DNA of 7,371 bases. It comes from Atopobiaceae bacterium (GTDB lineage Bacteria; Actinomycetota; Coriobacteriia; Coriobacteriales; Atopobiaceae). Where the stretch lies: assembly GCA_017460265.1 (NCBI GenBank), contig JAFUBJ010000040.1, positions 1-7,371 on the forward strand. Direction: 5' to 3'. A model generated the notes under the pieces. It saw nothing but the letters and a program-made list of their open reading frames with translations. It made no database searches and was not told the DNA's origin. Within the stretch, counting starts at the first letter, position 1; every line of letters begins with the position of its first letter. The translations under genes were made by a program, and so were the position numbers. Positions 1 to 6,208 of the stretch are shown in pieces.

Positions 1-570
1 GAGGCGGCAGGTGCGCACGATGTGGAAGTCGTGCCGCATCATGAGGTCAAAGACGTGGTTGACCGATCCCGCTGTCGAGTTCTCGATGGGCAGGACGCCA
101 TACTCGCAAAAGCCCTGCTCGACGGCGCGGAACACGCCGTCAATGGAGTCGAAGTAGCTGCTCTGGGCGCGCTTGAACATGCGGTCGCAGGCAATCTGCT
201 GGTAGGCGCCCTCCACGCCTTGGCAGGCCACGAACGCCTGCTGCGGGAAGAGGGCGGGCTGGTTGCCCAGGGCAAGCTCGATCTTGCGCGAGGGCTCGCT
301 CTTGATGCCCAGCCGCTGGTACTGCGCCTCGCGGGAGGCCTCCATCAAGACCGACTCGATTACGGCGGCGTAGCTTGCGAGGTTCTCGGGGACGCGCGCC
401 GAGGCACGGGCCACGTTGTCCCGCTCGCGGGCGCGGTCAAAGACGGGCTTGCCGGTCGAGCGCTTGTACTCCGCCACGTCGGCGGCAGCCTCCATGCGCT
501 CAAGGAAGAGGTCAGTGATCTGCGTGTCGATCTGGTCGATGCGCTGACGGATGTCGGCGAGTTCTCTCAT
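1..570 (-). CDS. pheA: Bifunctional chorismate mutase/prephenate dehydratase (P-protein), N-terminal 190 residues, truncated by the window edge
   Basis: Converts chorismate to prephenate and then to phenylpyruvate, the last pathway steps before transamination to phenylalanine; cytoplasmic. Residues 1-85 form an AroQ-type mutase domain. By eye, R8, R25, K36, D45, R48, E49 and Q83 fall where E. coli P-protein has R11, R28, K39, D48, R51, E52 and Q88. A linker follows, and the dehydratase domain opens near residue 115 (CQGVEGAYQQ), reaching the diagnostic segment LPIENSTAGSV at 160-170. The reading frame is open to base 1, so the rest of the dehydratase domain and any C-terminal ACT regulatory domain lie outside. 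The ATG at 570 is chosen because the first mutase helix begins at once; its ribosome binding site is weak (GGA only, 6 nt away). It is the last visible gene of the aro cluster, 110 bp after aroC. The fusion with this domain order is common in bacteria. Identity is very secure. Confidence 0.96.
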   Translation of the reverse strand, partial: MRELADIRQRIDQIDTQITDLFLERMEAAADVAEYKRSTGKPVFDRARERDNVARASARVPENLASYAAVIESVLMEASREAQYQRLGIKSEPSRKIELALGNQPALFPQQAFVACQGVEGAYQQIACDRMFKRAQSSYFDSIDGVFRAVEQGFCEYGVLPIENSTAGSVNHVFDLMMRHDFHIVRTCRL

Positions 571-596
571 GTGAGGTCCAATCGTCTTGTATTAAC

Positions 597-613
597 CCGT
601 CATATTGTGACGG
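597..613. repeat. Perfect inverted repeat upstream of pheA
   Basis: CCGTCA-TATTG-TGACGG: 6-bp perfect arms around a 5-nt AT-rich spacer, 27 bp upstream of the pheA start. It could be a protein operator for a pheA-specific promoter, or an RNA hairpin in the aroC-pheA leader. No U-tract follows it on the minus strand, so it is not a usual intrinsic terminator. I found no convincing -35/-10 pair in the gap. The function is inference. Confidence 0.4.
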
Positions 614-642
614 CGAGAAGCGCTCGCGAAGGAGAGTTTCGC
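613..642 (-). repeat. Two overlapping, mutually exclusive hairpins in the aroC-pheA gap
   Basis: On the minus strand, arm GCGAA (642-638) pairs with TTCGC (630-626) across a 7-nt loop. The next arm GCGAG (627-623) pairs with CTCGC (617-613) across a 5-nt loop. The two stems share bases 626-627 and cannot both form fully. The second stem also abuts the repeat at 597-613. Overlapping alternative stems are the geometry of attenuators, but each stem is only 5 bp and there is no T-tract. Structure is seen in sequence; regulation is speculative. Confidence 0.25.
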
Positions 643-680
643 AAATGGAGACAATCCTTTAGGTTCCTTGACGCTGGGCG

Positions 681-1796
681 TCAGAGCTGTTCGGGAGGAA
701 ACGAGAGCCAGCTGTCGAGGAGCGCCAAGGCCATGATGGCCTCCGCAACCGGAACGGCGCGCGGTGCGATGCAGGGGTCGTGGCGGCCGCGAACGGCAAG
801 CGTCGTGTCCTTTCCCTCCTTAAGATCCACCGAGCGCTGCTCGCGCCCGATGGAGGGGGTGGGCTTGAACGCGAGCCGGAAGATGACCGGAGCGCCCGTC
901 GTGATGCCGCCGAGGTTGCCTCCCGCATCGTTCTTGAGCGTCGTGGGCCTGCCCTCGTCGTCCATGCCGTACGGGTCGTTGTTCTCTGACCCGCGCATCC
1001 GAGCTACGTCAAAGCCTGCGCCAAACTCGAGCCCCTTCACGGCGGGGACGCCGAAGGCTATCCGGGCGATGGCGCTCTCGATGCCGTCAAAGAGGGGGGA
1101 GCCCACGCCTGCGGGCATGCCCATAGCGGCGCATTCCACGATGCCTCCCACGGAGTCTTGGGCAGAACGTGCCTCCTCTATGGCCTCGCGCATGCGCTTT
1201 CCGGCGCCTTCGTCAAGAACGGGAAAGGCGCGGCCGTCGGCAAGGGAGTCAAGCTGGCTCCTGAGCAGCTCGCCTGTGGGCGCACCGCCGTCAAAGGGCG
1301 CGTCCTCGATGCCTGCCACCTCGGCCAGGTGCGCGCCGACGCGCACGCCTCTGGTGGCAAGGACCTGCAGAGCAATGCCCCCGGCAGCGCAGAGCGGTGC
1401 CGTGAGGCGTCCGGAGAAGTGCCCGCCGCCTGCCACGTCCTGCGCGCCGTGCCACTTTGCCTGGGCCGTGAAGTCGGCGTGTCCCGGGCGCGGCACGCGA
1501 CGCAGCTCGTCATAGTCGGAGCTGCGGGTGTTGGTGTTCTCGATGAGGCAGGCGAGCGGGGCGCCGCAGGTGGTGCCGGCCGGGTTGAGGCCGCTCACGA
1601 TGCGCACCGCGTCCGCCTCCTTGCGGGGCGTGGACCACGCCACCCCTCCGGGTGCGCGCCGGGCCATGAAGCGAGCGAGCGCCTCCTGGTCCACGGCAAA
1701 GCCTGCGGGGAGGCCCTCCACGACGCAACCGATGGCGGGGGAGTGGGACTGGCCAAACACCGTCACGCGGAGGGTGGTGCCGAACGAAGAGGGCAT
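681..1796 (-). CDS. aroC: Chorismate synthase
   Basis: Catalyses the 1,4-trans elimination of phosphate from EPSP to give chorismate, using reduced FMN; cytoplasmic homotetramer in known members. The 371 residues match full-length family size. Landmarks: the first signature region at 15-19 (GQSHS, H18); ARRAPG at 45-50 followed by the TPRKEAD segment; RPGH at 103-106 with H106 as the second conserved histidine; GGGHFSGR at 123-130; and the C-terminal signature RGRHDPCIAPRAVP at 336-349. The start ATG lies 3 bp after the aroA stop, and its ribosome binding site GAGGAG (1808-1803) sits inside the last codons of aroA with 6-nt spacing. This predicts translational coupling. One oddity is GQSHS in place of the textbook GESHG, a substitution next to the catalytic histidine rather than of it. 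All other landmarks are intact, so the enzyme should be active. Confidence 0.98.
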   Translation of the reverse strand: MPSSFGTTLRVTVFGQSHSPAIGCVVEGLPAGFAVDQEALARFMARRAPGGVAWSTPRKEADAVRIVSGLNPAGTTCGAPLACLIENTNTRSSDYDELRRVPRPGHADFTAQAKWHGAQDVAGGGHFSGRLTAPLCAAGGIALQVLATRGVRVGAHLAEVAGIEDAPFDGGAPTGELLRSQLDSLADGRAFPVLDEGAGKRMREAIEEARSAQDSVGGIVECAAMGMPAGVGSPLFDGIESAIARIAFGVPAVKGLEFGAGFDVARMRGSENNDPYGMDDEGRPTTLKNDAGGNLGGITTGAPVIFRLAFKPTPSIGREQRSVDLKEGKDTTLAVRGRHDPCIAPRAVPVAEAIMALALLDSWLSFPPEQL

Positions 1797-1799
1797 GGT

Positions 1800-3113
1800 C
1801 TACTCCTCGGTCTTCTCGATGGAGCCGCCAAGCAGCTCGAAGTCGTCCCAGAAGGCGGGGTATGACTTTGCGACGCATTGTGCCCCTCGCACCTGAAGCG
1901 GACCTTGGGCACGGCAGGCCATGACCGCCGCCATCATGGCGATGCGGTGGTCGTTTGCGGCCTCAACGGTGCCGCCCGCAAGCTCCCTGCCCGTGATGAC
2001 GAGGCAGTCGTCCTCGACCACAGCCATGCCGCCCACGGCGTTGATTGCGGCAGAGACGCTTTGGAGCCTGTCCGACTCCTTCAGGCGCAGCCTCCCCGCG
2101 TTGCGCAGCCGCGTCGTGCCCTCGGCACAGGCGGCGACAGCGGCAAGGGGAGGCACGAGGTCGGGGATGTCCGAGACGTCAAGGTCGATGCCGTGAAGGC
2201 GCTCGTGACGGCACGAGGCAGTGCCCCTGGTGCGCGAGACGCGCGCGCCAAAGAGCGTGAGCGCAGCCATGACGGCACGGTCTCCCTGCGTGGAGGTGCT
2301 GTCGAGGCCGGTGACCTCGATGCCGTCAAAGGACAGTGCGCCCGCGGCAAGCCAGAAGGCGGCGTTCGACCAGTCTCCCTCCACAGGTATGGCCCCGGGC
2401 GAGGCGAGAGGGCTGCGCGCGACGTCCAGGCAGAGGTGGGGACTGCCGTCGATGGTGATGTGCGACTGCTCGACGGCAACGCCAAAGGCGGCAAGGGCGC
2501 GGATGGTGAGCGTTATGTAGGGGAACGACTCCACCGGCTCGCTGACGAGCACCTTCACGGGGCCGTCGACGAGGGGCGCCGCCATCAGAAGCCCGCTCAC
2601 AAACTGCGACGAGACGTTGCCCGGCAGACGGAAGGTACCGCCGCAGATGGGGCCTGACACCTTGAGCGGAAACGTCCCCTGGGCAGAGATCTCTGCCCCA
2701 TGACGCACGAGCTCCTCATAGAGAGGGGAGAGCGGACGTTCTGCCAGCCTGCCGTGCCCCACAAGCTCGACCTCTTCGTCCAGTGCGGACACCACGGGCA
2801 GGAGAAAGCGCAGCGTCGTGCCGGACTCGCCGCAGTCGAGCGGCGCTTTCTGCCTGGGAAGCTCGCGGCGGCGCGTTGCGGGGATGCCGACGATGCGCAG
2901 GCCCAGGTGCGTCCGCGAGACGATCGCGCCAAGGGAGCGCACGCAGGATATGGTTGCCTCGATGTCCTCCGACGTGGTGGTGCAGTCGATGTCGGTCGTG
3001 CCGTCCGCGAGGGCTGCGAGCAGGATGAGGCGGTGTGCGACTGACTTTGACGCAACGGCCGCGACGGTGCCCGCGAGCTTGCGCGCATTGATGGTGACGT
3101 TCATGGTGCTCAT
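1800..3113 (-). CDS. aroA: 3-phosphoshikimate 1-carboxyvinyltransferase (EPSP synthase)
   Basis: Transfers the enolpyruvyl group of PEP to shikimate-3-phosphate, giving EPSP, the AroC substrate. The 437 residues fit the family. Landmarks: SKSVAHR at 22-28 (K23, S24, R28 substrate contacts), CGESGTTLRF at 94-103, EGDWSNAAF at 245-253, IPDL at 316-319 with D318 as the likely catalytic aspartate (E. coli D313), LKESDRL at 344-350 with E346 at the E. coli E341 position, NDHRIAM at 387-393, and SYPAFWDDF near the end. The frame is open upstream to 3182, but the ATG at 3113 is preferred. It overlaps the aroB stop as ATGA and has GGGGTGA just upstream, whereas the extra N-terminal residues are arginine-rich read-through of aroB. 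M4 (3104) is a weaker alternative without a ribosome binding site. The PEP-site loop has E96-S97 where E. coli has N-A; the following glycine is kept. Confidence 0.97.
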   Translation of the reverse strand: MSTMNVTINARKLAGTVAAVASKSVAHRLILLAALADGTTDIDCTTTSEDIEATISCVRSLGAIVSRTHLGLRIVGIPATRRRELPRQKAPLDCGESGTTLRFLLPVVSALDEEVELVGHGRLAERPLSPLYEELVRHGAEISAQGTFPLKVSGPICGGTFRLPGNVSSQFVSGLLMAAPLVDGPVKVLVSEPVESFPYITLTIRALAAFGVAVEQSHITIDGSPHLCLDVARSPLASPGAIPVEGDWSNAAFWLAAGALSFDGIEVTGLDSTSTQGDRAVMAALTLFGARVSRTRGTASCRHERLHGIDLDVSDIPDLVPPLAAVAACAEGTTRLRNAGRLRLKESDRLQSVSAAINAVGGMAVVEDDCLVITGRELAGGTVEAANDHRIAMMAAVMACRAQGPLQVRGAQCVAKSYPAFWDDFELLGGSIEKTEE

Positions 3114-4204
3114 GCGTTCACCCCGCATCCCAGCTCGACGATCCGGGCAAAGTCTGACAGGGTGACGCGCCGGACGTCGCACCGGCCGATGTCATGCACG
3201 ACGACGAGGTTCACGCTGTCCCCGTGGCGCTTCTTGTCATGGGTGGCAAACGAGACGAGCTGATCGTGCGGGATGTTGGAGTCGGTGGGAAGGCCCTGCT
3301 GGGCAACGAGCCGCTCGACGGCCTTTGCGGTGCCCTTCGTCGTCCAGCCCAGCGCCTCGGTTGCCCGCGTGACGCAGCAGAGGCCTGCCGCCACGCAGTG
3401 CCCGTGACCGAGCTCAAAGCCCGCGGCGGCCTCGATGGCATGCCCTATCGTGTGGCCGAGGTTGAGGGTCTGGCGGATACCCTGCTCGCGCTCGTCGGCG
3501 TTGACGACGTCGCGCTTGATGGCGACGTTCCTTGCGACGACGTCGATGAGCGTCTTGGCGTCGGTGTCTTTGGTGAGCGGGGTCCGCGAGAGGCTGTCAA
3601 AGAGGTCGCGGTCGGCAAGGACGGCGTGCTTTATGACCTCTCCCAGCCCGTCGGCAAAGACGGTGGGATCAAGGGACCGCAGCGTCTCGACGTCGGCGAT
3701 CACGAGCGAGGGCTGCAGAAACGCGCCGACGAGGTTCTTTCCGGCATCCAGGTCGATGGCGGTCTTGCCGCCGACGGAGGAGTCGACCATGGCGAGCAGG
3801 GTCGTCGGCACCTGCACCACCTTGATGCCGCGCATGTAGGTTGCGGCGGCAAAGCCGGCCATGTCACCCACGACGCCGCCGCCGAGGGCGACGACCACGC
3901 TGTCACGCGTCAGGCTCGCCTCGGCCATGGCCTCCAGGATGGAGCCGAAGGTGTCCAGGCGCTTGTGACTCTCGCCGGCGGGAATGGTGAGCGAAGAGGT
4001 GCGCAGGCCGCCCGCCTCGAGGGCATCGATGGTGCGCCTGAGGTAGAGGGGGCTCACGTTGGAGTCCGTCACGACGAAGGCCGCATCGGCCTCGCAGGCA
4101 GATGGCAGCCGCGTGCCGAGCCCGTCCAGGATGTCGGAGCCCACGACCACGTCGTAGGTGCGTGATGCGGCGTCAACGCGTATGGTCCTTGGCACCGGCG
4201 TCAT
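3110..4204 (-). CDS. aroB: 3-dehydroquinate synthase
   Basis: Converts DAHP to 3-dehydroquinate, the second shikimate pathway step, using catalytic NAD+ and a divalent metal (Zn/Co). The 364 residues match the family. Landmarks: the NAD-binding segment GGGVVGDMAGF at 108-118, VPTTLLAMVDSSVGGKTAID at 132-151, GLGEVIKHA at 186-194, LNLGHTIGHAIE at 247-258 and HGHCVAAG at 267-274. The expected metal ligands are E189, H251 and H267. The start at 4204 is chosen because its ATG overlaps the tyrA stop by four bases (ATGA) and is preceded directly by GAGGGGAG. The frame stays open back to 4555, but that extension only re-reads tyrA. The stop in turn overlaps the aroA start as ATGA, so tyrA-aroB-aroA form a chain of overlapping genes. 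No shikimate kinase gene (aroK), a frequent partner of aroB, adjoins it. Confidence 0.98.
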   Translation of the reverse strand: MTPVPRTIRVDAASRTYDVVVGSDILDGLGTRLPSACEADAAFVVTDSNVSPLYLRRTIDALEAGGLRTSSLTIPAGESHKRLDTFGSILEAMAEASLTRDSVVVALGGGVVGDMAGFAAATYMRGIKVVQVPTTLLAMVDSSVGGKTAIDLDAGKNLVGAFLQPSLVIADVETLRSLDPTVFADGLGEVIKHAVLADRDLFDSLSRTPLTKDTDAKTLIDVVARNVAIKRDVVNADEREQGIRQTLNLGHTIGHAIEAAAGFELGHGHCVAAGLCCVTRATEALGWTTKGTAKAVERLVAQQGLPTDSNIPHDQLVSFATHDKKRHGDSVNLVVVHDIGRCDVRRVTLSDFARIVELGCGVNA

Positions 4205-5079
4205 CTCCCCTCGATCTCTCGCTTGCGACGGTCGCCCTCGGCAAGAAGGTCGTGAAGGCGCTGGGCGTCCCGATCGTCGATGGCGTCCTTGTATTGCTGC
4301 AGGTTGTCGATGAGGATGCCGATCTCGGCGCTGAGATAGTCTCCGTCCTCGAGGAAGAGCTCGCACCACATGTCGGGGTTGAGACGCGCGACGCGCGTGA
4401 GGTCCTTGTAGCTGCCGGCCGAGAAGCCCTTGTGCACGCGGGCAGACGGGCTCTTGACATAGGCGTTGGAGACGACGTGGGCGAGCTGCGAGGTGAAGGC
4501 GATGACCTCGTCGTGGTGCTCGGCCGTGGAGAGCGTAAACGACCCAAAGCCGCACGGCTCGAGGAGGTTCTTGAGGCGCTCGAGCACCTCTACGCGCTCG
4601 AAGTCATCCATGGCGGGCGGCACCACCACGAGCGGGGCTCCATGGAACATGTTGGCGCGGGAGTGCGCGTAGCCGGAGTACTGCGTGCCCGCCATGGGGT
4701 GGCAGCCAACGAAGGTCCAGTCGTGCGAGGAGGCGATGGCAAAGCACTGCTCGCAGACGGTGCGCTTCACGCCCACGGCGTCGATGACGATGGCTCCGGC
4801 GCCGATGAGGTCGGCCTTGTCCTTGAGCCACTGGATGCTCGCGGCGGGGTAGCCTGCCAGGATGATGAGCTCGCACGTGGGGATGGCCTCGTCTGTGAGC
4901 TCGTCGTCGACGGTCTCGATCATGGCAAGCTCGAGCGTCGAGCGCGTGCGGTTCCAGGCAAAGACCTCGGCGCCACCCGCATGGAGCGCCTTGGCAAACG
5001 AGCCGCCAATGAGGCCAAGCCCGACGATGCCGATGCGGTTGGGGACGAAGGCCCTCGTCAGCTGCGTTGTGTCTTCCAT
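4201..5079 (-). CDS. tyrA: Prephenate (or arogenate) dehydrogenase, TyrA family, single domain
   Basis: Oxidative decarboxylation of prephenate to 4-hydroxyphenylpyruvate, or of arogenate to tyrosine, with NAD(P)+. Residues 14-26 hold the Rossmann fingerprint (GIVGLGLIGGS at 17-27). GCHPMAGTQ at 125-133 carries the catalytic histidine H127. FTSQLAH at 195-201 replaces the commoner SHLPH, keeping the second histidine (H201). SYKDLTR at 223-229 holds the conserved substrate-binding arginine R229. The 292 residues cover the catalytic core only, with no chorismate mutase fusion and no C-terminal ACT domain, so allosteric control by tyrosine is not obvious. The second Rossmann strand ends in AWNRTR (41-46) with no acidic residue, which hints at NADP+ rather than NAD+. 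The start is 2 bp after the aroF stop, with AGAGGTGA (5094-5087) 7 nt upstream of ATG. Family is certain; substrate and cofactor are not. Confidence 0.95.
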   Translation of the reverse strand: MEDTTQLTRAFVPNRIGIVGLGLIGGSFAKALHAGGAEVFAWNRTRSTLELAMIETVDDELTDEAIPTCELIILAGYPAASIQWLKDKADLIGAGAIVIDAVGVKRTVCEQCFAIASSHDWTFVGCHPMAGTQYSGYAHSRANMFHGAPLVVVPPAMDDFERVEVLERLKNLLEPCGFGSFTLSTAEHHDEVIAFTSQLAHVVSNAYVKSPSARVHKGFSAGSYKDLTRVARLNPDMWCELFLEDGDYLSAEIGILIDNLQQYKDAIDDRDAQRLHDLLAEGDRRKREIEGR

Positions 5080-5081
5080 GG

Positions 5082-6101
5082 CTAGTTCACCTCTGCCGTG
5101 ACGGCCTCGCGGATGAGGGCGATGCGGCGCATGGCGTCGTCAAACTGCGCGGGCGTGAGCGCCTGCGCGCCGTCGGACCAGGCCTCGGACGGGCAGTTGT
5201 GGACCTCGATCTGGAGGCCGTCGGCGCCGGCGGCGGTGGCCGCGTAGGCAATGGGCCGCACGTAGCGGGTGTATCCCGTGGCGTGGCTCGGGTCACCGAT
5301 GACGGGCAGGTGGGTCAGGTAGTGCAGCACCGGGATGGCGTTCACGTCAAAGGTGTTGCGCGTGCGCGTCTCGAAGGTGCGGATGCCGCGCTCGCAGAGG
5401 ATGACGTTGGGGTTGCCCTCGCTCATCACGTACTCGGCGGCCATCAGCAGCTCGTCGATGGTGCCCGAGAGCCCGCGCTTGAGCAGCACGGGGGTGGTCG
5501 TCTTGCCGACCTCCTTGAGCAGGTTGAAGTTCTGGGCGTTGCGTGCGCCAATCTGCATGACGTCGATCTTCTTGTCCACGAAGAGCTGTACGTCGCGCAC
5601 GTCCATGACCTCGGTCACGATGGGCATGTCAAGCTCCGCAGAGGCCTCGAGCAGAAGGTCCAGGCCCTTCTCTCCCATGCCTTGGTAGGCATAGGGGGAC
5701 GTGCGCGGCTTGTAGGCGCCGCCGCGCAGGATTGTGGCACCTGCCGCCTTGACCGCGCGCGCAATCTGGAGGAGGTTCTTGCCCTCGACGGAGCAGGGGC
5801 CCGCCATGACCTGGAAATGACCGCCTCCCACGAGCACGCCGTGTCCGCAGTCGACGATGGTGTCTTCGGGATGGAACTTGCGGTTGGCCTTCTTGAAGGG
5901 CTCGGACACGCGCTGAACCCGCTCGATGATGTCCATGGACTCGAGCAGGAAGGGGTCGATCTGTGTGGTGTCGCCGATGATGCCGACGATGGTTTCGTTG
6001 TCACCGCGGCTGACGTTGGTGGAGAAGCCCCTGCCTTCGATCCAGCGTATGAAATGTTGTAGTTGCTCTGGCGTGGCAGACGGTTTGACTATGGCAATCA
6101 T
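5082..6101 (-). CDS. aroF: 3-deoxy-7-phosphoheptulonate (DAHP) synthase, type I-beta with N-terminal regulatory domain
   Basis: Commits carbon to the pathway by condensing PEP with erythrose-4-phosphate. The 339 residues align closely by eye with the Thermotoga maritima enzyme: a ferredoxin/ACT-like domain at about 1-68 (starting MIAIVKPSA), then the TIM-barrel. Landmarks: GPCSVE at 101-106, RGGAYKPRTSPY at 126-137, QIGARNAQNF at 183-192, LLKRG at 206-210, ERGIRTFE at 237-244 and DPSHATG at 270-276. Expected metal ligands are C103, H273, E299 and D310. In Thermotoga the N-terminal domain mediates feedback inhibition by tyrosine and phenylalanine, so the same is inferred here. The start is set at 6101 rather than the upstream ATG at 6107. 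AAGGAGG lies 6 nt from the former but directly abuts the latter, and homologues begin at this methionine. First gene of the aro operon, behind its own promoter. Confidence 0.97.
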   Translation of the reverse strand: MIAIVKPSATPEQLQHFIRWIEGRGFSTNVSRGDNETIVGIIGDTTQIDPFLLESMDIIERVQRVSEPFKKANRKFHPEDTIVDCGHGVLVGGGHFQVMAGPCSVEGKNLLQIARAVKAAGATILRGGAYKPRTSPYAYQGMGEKGLDLLLEASAELDMPIVTEVMDVRDVQLFVDKKIDVMQIGARNAQNFNLLKEVGKTTTPVLLKRGLSGTIDELLMAAEYVMSEGNPNVILCERGIRTFETRTRNTFDVNAIPVLHYLTHLPVIGDPSHATGYTRYVRPIAYAATAAGADGLQIEVHNCPSEAWSDGAQALTPAQFDDAMRRIALIREAVTAEVN

Positions 6102-6107
6102 GGGCAT

Positions 6108-6114
6108 CCTCCTT
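6108..6114 (-). promoter_or_regulatory. Strong aroF ribosome binding site that decides the start codon
   Basis: AAGGAGG on the minus strand is a full anti-Shine-Dalgarno match. It touches the ATG at 6107 with no spacer and stands 6 nt from the ATG at 6101. Normal initiation spacing therefore selects 6101, removing two residues (Met-Pro) from the longest reading. Confidence 0.85.
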
Positions 6115-6134
6115 GGGGCGCGGCATTTTCACAA

Positions 6135-6152
6135 GCGTGCATAGTAGCACGC
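6135..6152 (-). promoter_or_regulatory. Putative aro operon promoter (extended -10) embedded in an 18-bp inverted repeat operator
   Basis: Minus strand reads GCGTGC-TACTAT-GCACGC: perfect 6-bp arms with a 6-nt spacer. The spacer TACTAT is a fair -10 hexamer (4 of 6 matches), and the bases just before it supply TGC, giving an extended -10 (TGnTACTAT). No good -35 hexamer lies 16-18 bp upstream, as is usual for extended -10 promoters. Transcription would begin near 6134, leaving a leader of about 30 nt before aroF, too short for a riboswitch or T-box. A repressor bound to the arms would cover the -10. Alternatively the repeat is a short hairpin at the end of the CPBP transcript, but no U-run follows it. 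Confidence 0.5.
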
Positions 6153-6208
6153 CCCGCCAAGGAGACGCGCTGGGTTGCCAAGCGTTAACCTAATCGTTTT
6201 GCTGGGAC

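Noticed and set aside
592..654. Possible 20-codon pheA leader peptide starting at TTG 654
   Set aside because: Only two Phe codons, not clustered, and the AAAGG-like site abuts the TTG; not a credible Phe attenuator peptide.
22..1515. 497-codon open frame on the plus strand
   Set aside because: It lies antisense to pheA and aroC, crosses their gap, has low-complexity Ala/Ser/Pro/Arg-rich composition and no recognisable domain; a typical shadow in GC-rich DNA.
4205..4555. N-terminal extension of AroB to an upstream ATG at 4555
   Set aside because: The added 117 residues re-read tyrA out of frame and are Arg/Pro-rich; AroB homologues start near the ATG at 4204, which has a ribosome binding site and an ATGA overlap.
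3194..5085. Long plus-strand open frames antisense to aroB and tyrA (3194-4165, 4102-5085)
   Set aside because: Opposite strand of genes with full sets of catalytic motifs; composition is codon-complement bias (Val/Asp/Gly/Arg-rich) with no family features.
5067..6062. 331-codon plus-strand frame antisense to aroF
   Set aside because: Shadow of a well-conserved DAHP synthase; no ribosome binding site or domain of its own seen.
6147..6181. TTGGCA at 6181-6176 as -35 for the aroF -10
   Set aside because: It is 29 bp from TACTAT, too far for a sigma-70-type promoter; the extended -10 reading does not need it.
6170..6186. Hairpin-like CGCT...AGCG after the CPBP gene as a terminator
   Set aside because: The stem has an internal mismatch, a 3-nt loop and no following T-run on the minus strand.
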